Below are positions 43,470-46,802 of a DNA stretch of 46,802 nt, piece after piece. Location: positions 1 through 46,802 of the forward strand of contig QZKW01000006.1 of assembly GCA_003599885.1 (NCBI GenBank), in the 5' to 3' direction. This DNA is from Desulfobacteraceae bacterium (GTDB lineage: Bacteria > Desulfobacterota > Desulfobacteria > Desulfobacterales > Desulfosalsimonadaceae). Positions within the stretch are counted from its first letter, which is position 1. The number at the start of each line of letters is the position of its first letter. The position numbers were made by a program, and so were the translations under genes. The notes beneath the pieces were generated by a model. The model had not been told where the DNA came from. It was given only the letters and a program-made list of their open reading frames with translations, and did not search any database.

Positions 43470-44702
43470 ATGACCATTATGGATAATCATCGCAGCGCGT
43501 TGATCGCCGCCAATCGCCAGGAATACGGCCGCCATTATAATTTCCTGAAGTTCCCGACCCGAAAACACGCCAAAACAGCCGATGCCGAGAGGGGTGAACT
43601 CTTGGTCTGGCTTCGGGAAAACGCGGAACTGGGTTGCCGCGACACCAAAGTCGACAGCCGAAGGCTTTCCCCCGGCTGCCGGACCTGCGCCGCCGGGTCA
43701 TGGTCATGCCTGTTTATCAATGGCCGCTGCAATGCCTCTTGTTTTTATTGCCCTGCCGTGCAGGACGGCACCGATGAACCGATGTCAAACGGCATTCCTT
43801 TTACGATGGCCGGGGATTATGCCGAGTATGTTGAATTGTTCGGGTTCGCCGGGGTCAGCATCAGCGGCGGGGAGCCGCTTCTTACCCTGGACCGGACCCT
43901 TGGTTATCTGTCTGCTGTCCGGCGGCGCTGCGGAAATTCCGCCCACCTCTGGATGTATACAAACGGCACATTGCTCACCCGGGAAATCGCCGGCGAGCTT
44001 TGCGACGCGGGCCTTGACGAAATCCGTTTTGATATCGGCGCGGCCGGCTATAACCTCAAAAAACTGCTTCTTGCGGTGGGTGTTATTCCGACAGTGACGG
44101 TGGAAATTCCGGCGGTCCCGGAAGAAGAGGCGTTGCTGCGGGATAAACTGGTCGAAATGGCTGAGGCAGGCGTCCGTCATCTGAACCTGCATCAGCTGCG
44201 GTTGCCCCCCCATAATCTGAAGCATCTGGCAAACAGGGATTACACGTTTGTGCACGGCGAGAAAGTGACGGTTCTGGAGTCGGAACTGGCTGCGCTGCGG
44301 CTGGTGCGGCATGCCATTGAACAGGGAATTGATTTGCCGGTCAACTACTGTTCCTTTCCCTATAAACAGCGGTTTCAGCAGGCGGCCGCCCGGCGTCGCG
44401 GTATCCCGTTTATCCGGGCCGATAACGAAACAGTCACGGAAGCAGGCTATGTGCGGGTTCTCGATGAGGGGCGTGTCCAGTATTTTGAGGCAGTTACATT
44501 GCCGGCCGGGAGCAAACACGGGGCGTCGGTTTTTGAGAAATCCCTTCCATCGGGTCGCCGGATCATTATTGAAAAGCGCCCGGTTTCCGGGCCCATCCCT
44601 GTCGACCCGTCACTTTTTGCCGGTTTCACCCCGCAAGCCCCGCTTCCGGACGCACTGGCCCGGTTTGAACGGATTCCGGCCGGGCTGGCGGATTATTTCT
44701 AA
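43470..44702 (+). CDS. Radical SAM protein with extra N-terminal cysteines
   Basis: A 410-residue protein; the ATG at 43470 follows AGGGAA (a TTG directly before it is in frame). The radical SAM motif is Cys87-x3-Cys91-x2-Cys94 (CNASCFYC), followed by GVSISGGEPLLTLDR (the SAM-binding glycine/glutamate motif) near 133. Ahead of it Cys56, Cys70, Cys73 and Cys80 (PGCRTCAAGSWSC) could hold a further cluster; this pre-motif block recurs in a family of unannotated anaerobe proteins that I recall but cannot name. The C-terminal 200 residues hold HxxQL-like LHQLRLPPHN and a likely substrate domain. The substrate is unknown. Its last 17 codons are repeated at 45488-45538. Confidence 0.9.
   Translation: MTIMDNHRSALIAANRQEYGRHYNFLKFPTRKHAKTADAERGELLVWLRENAELGCRDTKVDSRRLSPGCRTCAAGSWSCLFINGRCNASCFYCPAVQDGTDEPMSNGIPFTMAGDYAEYVELFGFAGVSISGGEPLLTLDRTLGYLSAVRRRCGNSAHLWMYTNGTLLTREIAGELCDAGLDEIRFDIGAAGYNLKKLLLAVGVIPTVTVEIPAVPEEEALLRDKLVEMAEAGVRHLNLHQLRLPPHNLKHLANRDYTFVHGEKVTVLESELAALRLVRHAIEQGIDLPVNYCSFPYKQRFQQAAARRRGIPFIRADNETVTEAGYVRVLDEGRVQYFEAVTLPAGSKHGASVFEKSLPSGRRIIIEKRPVSGPIPVDPSLFAGFTPQAPLPDALARFERIPAGLADYF
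44652..44702 (+). repeat. 3' end of the radical SAM gene, duplicated at 45488-45538
   Basis: The segment GCACTGG to TAA reappears 836 bases downstream with six mismatches in 51 bases, same strand. Confidence 0.75.
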
Positions 44703-44724
44703 GGGTGTGGTTGAAACTCCGCAT

Positions 44725-45324
44725 TCATTTCTGGCTATCCCCCGATCTTGATTTGAGAGGCTTCGGCTGCCATAACCGTGAGGTGCCGGGAGAAGGCTCG
44801 GCTCCCTCCTTGCGTGGCGCTGGCGGCAGCGCCTTGAGGGGCTGAATGGAGGTATAGATTTCTATTGGTTGCTGGGGCAGCGGGCGTGACTCCACCGGAG
44901 CCGCATTATGACTTTCCGGTGCCACCACTGTCGGTCTCTTTGAAAATGAGTTGCTCCTCTTATTCTCGCTAAACCAGTAAAGCCCGAAAATTGAAAGACA
45001 TAACAATATAATACAGATTAAACAGGACAGATTGATATACAAGCAAGTCCGGGCCGTTCTGTTATGGTTTTCTCTTTTGATGGTATCAAAGGACTTTTTT
45101 GCTCCGACAAGACTAAACAGAAGCACCAGAAAGGAGAGAACCATGATCGCCTGGGATGCCACCACAATAAACACCAGCCCGCTTTCGCCGCTTCCGCCGT
45201 GGCCAGTCCACGCATATATAAAAATCAATGCCCCGATAACAAAAAAAGCGACTGAAAATTGGGTATACGCTAAAAAATCTTTTTTGACCGGATTTTTATC
45301 AGATATGAAAGTCATATTTTTCAA
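44725..45324 (-). CDS. Small membrane protein with proline-rich tail
   Basis: A 199-residue protein starting at TTG with GGAG eight bases upstream (an ATG three codons further is the alternative). There are three or four hydrophobic helices (about residues 20-40, 50-72 and 92-115) and then a cytosolic or periplasmic proline-, serine- and basic-rich tail (PLPQQPIEIYTS, PLKALPPAPRKE) of about 80 residues with no recognisable fold. No family recognised. It lies between the radical SAM gene and the displaced copy of that gene's 3' end, so it is probably an inserted segment. Confidence 0.7.
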   Translation of the reverse strand: MKNMTFISDKNPVKKDFLAYTQFSVAFFVIGALIFIYAWTGHGGSGESGLVFIVVASQAIMVLSFLVLLFSLVGAKKSFDTIKRENHNRTARTCLYINLSCLICIILLCLSIFGLYWFSENKRSNSFSKRPTVVAPESHNAAPVESRPLPQQPIEIYTSIQPLKALPPAPRKEGAEPSPGTSRLWQPKPLKSRSGDSQK

Positions 45325-45487
45325 AACGTATTCTCCGTGATCCTTTCGATGTTGTCGTGTCTATTACAAAAAAACCATCGGCGACAGTTTTTAGAATTGT
45401 GCATGTGCACTTAAACTGGAATTGGAATAATATTATGTCTGCCTATTGAAATCGTAAATCGGTATGGTTTCCACTGATTTTTCTGAG

Positions 45488-45538
45488 GCACTGGTCCGGT
45501 TTGAACCGATTCCGGCCAGGCTGGTGGATTATTTTTGA
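45488..45538 (+). pseudogene. Decayed copy of the radical SAM gene 3' end
   Basis: The frame reads ALVRFEPIPARLVDYF and stops at TGA, matching ALARFERIPAGLADYF of the intact gene. No homology is seen upstream of about 45485, apart from a weak VSTDFSE that could correspond to the preceding residues. Confidence 0.75.
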
Positions 45539-45593
45539 GAATAGAGCTGAAAATCCGGTCTTTTTTTACTTCCACTAAATGGCTGTCTTTTTG

Positions 45594-46040
45594 CTACCAC
45601 CAAACCGCAACATCATACTTTTCAGAGATGGTTTCTTTTATATACGCCTGTGTCAAAAATTTATGTTCATTATTATATGCTTTTTGATATTTGTTTTTTA
45701 AATATATGGAGATATTTTCGTCCGGAATATTTATAGCTTTGGAAAAGTCTTTGGTTTCAAATTCTAAGTTCAGAAGGGGGACTTTTACTTCAAACGAATC
45801 ATCGTCATAATAGTTGAATTCGACAAGAACCAAATGATCAACCACTCTTTTATCATTATTAATGTATCCATACCATTTTTTCTGGAATCTACTTTCGTCA
45901 TATTTTTTTAAAGGCTTATGGCAGTCTGGGCAGGTATTCTTAAGCGATCTTTCTTTTGATTTTTTTTGTTGTGTCTGCATCTCATCTAATTCTTCCCTTG
46001 CGAATTCACGTTTACATCCTACGCATTTTTTGAACGCCAT
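45594..46040 (-). CDS. Zinc-ribbon protein of unknown function
   Basis: A 148-residue cytosolic protein. Cys6-x2-Cys9 (KKCVGCKREF) and Cys37-x2-Cys40 (NTCPDCHKPL) form a four-cysteine zinc ribbon at the N-terminus; the rest is acidic, aromatic-rich alpha/beta sequence ending VAVWW. AGGGAAAAATACA precedes the ATG. Base composition is markedly AT-rich against the genes to the left, as for the next gene, so this end of the window looks acquired. No family is recognised and no partner is evident. Confidence 0.72.
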   Translation of the reverse strand: MAFKKCVGCKREFAREELDEMQTQQKKSKERSLKNTCPDCHKPLKKYDESRFQKKWYGYINNDKRVVDHLVLVEFNYYDDDSFEVKVPLLNLEFETKDFSKAINIPDENISIYLKNKYQKAYNNEHKFLTQAYIKETISEKYDVAVWW

Positions 46041-46141
46041 TGTATTTTTCCCTTATCTTTTTGTTTTCCAGTCTACTACAGAACTCAGAGGCGCGACTTT
46101 TTGCGGTTGCTGAATTGTTTTGTTCTGTTTCTCAATTCACT

Positions 46142-46747
46142 TTATAGGGATTCAAGAAAGCCATATAGTAGCGCTTTCATCTCCATTGCCTCGATTTTAT
46201 CAAGATGATTGTCTTCAAGGACTTCCTTCGTTTTTAAGTAGATATTTTGATGCTGCCTTGCCATTTCATTATGATCCTCAAGCCAATAAAGAAGTTCATA
46301 GGTTTCCTTATAATTCACTTCATCATCGGCAAGGATGCCCATAATAAGCCCCTTGAATTCATTGACCTTATCATTCGATGGTGCTGCAATTTTTTCTTTA
46401 CCATTTTCGAGAAGCTTAAGAAAAATTTTGGCACAGGCAATGGCATCCTCAGTGGCGTCATGGTGTTTAAATGCTGGAAGCCCAAAGTGTTTAACCAATG
46501 TCTTTAATTTGCAATCTTTTAGATTTGGTAATTGTTCTTTAGCGAGAGAACTTGAGTCAATATATTCAAAGCTCAATCCCAAGTTAAAATGATCTGAAAG
46601 AGCCTTTAACACTTGCTTGTCAAATAGGCTATGTGCCACCAATGGATAGTTGAAAATGCTCTGTATTTCTGGAAACAGCTCACCAAATTCTGGTTTATCA
46701 AATGGTACCCATTCAGGGGGCGCTGATTTTCGTTTAACCTCCTGATG
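46142..46747 (-). pseudogene. DEDDh (DnaQ-like) exonuclease lacking its N-terminus
   Basis: The frame opens after a TAA at 46748-46750 and has no ATG or GTG before the domain begins; the only start-like codon is a TTG at 46642 inside conserved sequence. Present: text similar to the second exonuclease motif (LVAHSLFDKQVL) and the third motif HDATEDA (residues near GLPAFKHHDATEDAIACAKI), then a helical C-terminal extension seen in BRCT-linked exonucleases. Missing: the first motif (DxE) and about 60 residues before it. Upstream is AT-rich non-coding sequence, so the gene is broken at its 5' side rather than cut by the window edge. Confidence 0.7.
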
Positions 46748-46802
46748 TTACTATGTTTTTAATTAAGCATATAAGCAATTGAAATAATTGAAAATAAAAC
46801 TA

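Noticed and set aside
43785-44519. 244-codon minus-strand frame inside the radical SAM gene
   Set aside because: Shadow frame; the plus strand carries the radical SAM motifs.
1-46802. tRNA, rRNA and CRISPR arrays
   Set aside because: No cloverleaf-like T-loop sequences, rRNA blocks or regularly spaced repeats were noticed on either strand.

Overview
The window looks like chromosome of a Desulfobacterota bacterium (deltaproteobacterial, sulfate-reducer type, most like Desulfobacteraceae). This rests on gene content: rubrerythrin beside a one-cluster ferredoxin, an AcsE-like pterin methyltransferase, DUF6868 and DUF2238 proteins, cytidylate-kinase-like proteins and a SulP transporter. No rRNA, tRNA or CRISPR was seen, so the assignment is inference from protein families.

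Left part (1-19 kb): a 1011-residue membrane protein with a PHP-like N-terminal segment; a DUF2238 membrane protein; a DUF6994-type gene whose stop codon lies in a convincing attC site, i.e. a solitary integron cassette without an integrase; a 700-base gap with a compact foldable element; mscL, terC, a secreted protein and a DUF6868 protein; an orphan methyltetrahydrofolate methyltransferase-like gene; rubrerythrin and ferredoxin; an ABC-2 exporter operon with an FG-GAP repeat protein between ATPase and permease; a phosphofructokinase; a membrane protein and a lipoprotein lying between a full and a truncated copy of one methyltransferase gene; remnants of a tyrosine recombinase and of a Nudix zinc ribbon; and an ABC-F ATPase.

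Centre (19-34 kb): a compact oxidative TCA cluster. fumC-gltA run leftward. acnA, an NAD-type isocitrate dehydrogenase, lipB, lipA, an alpha/beta hydrolase, sucA, sucB and lpd run rightward. Together they take acetyl-CoA plus oxaloacetate to succinyl-CoA through a lipoate-dependent 2-oxoglutarate dehydrogenase, with lipoate synthesis and transfer encoded in the same run. lipB seems to start at a rare ATT codon.

Right part (34-46.8 kb): a GH3 glycosidase with a GMC oxidoreductase; tandem cytidylate-kinase-like proteins with BON-like tails followed by a SulP transporter; an OmpA-family protein; a lipase-like lipoprotein; a cysteine-rich radical SAM protein; a small membrane protein followed by a decayed copy of the radical SAM gene's 3' end; and an AT-rich end with a zinc-ribbon protein and an exonuclease that has lost its N-terminus. 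An 80-base repeat lies upstream of both the GH3 and the kinase operons.

The least expected signals are the lone attC cassette, the foldable element at 4910-4989, the two 'gene - insert - duplicated 3' end' loci, and the ATT start of lipB.
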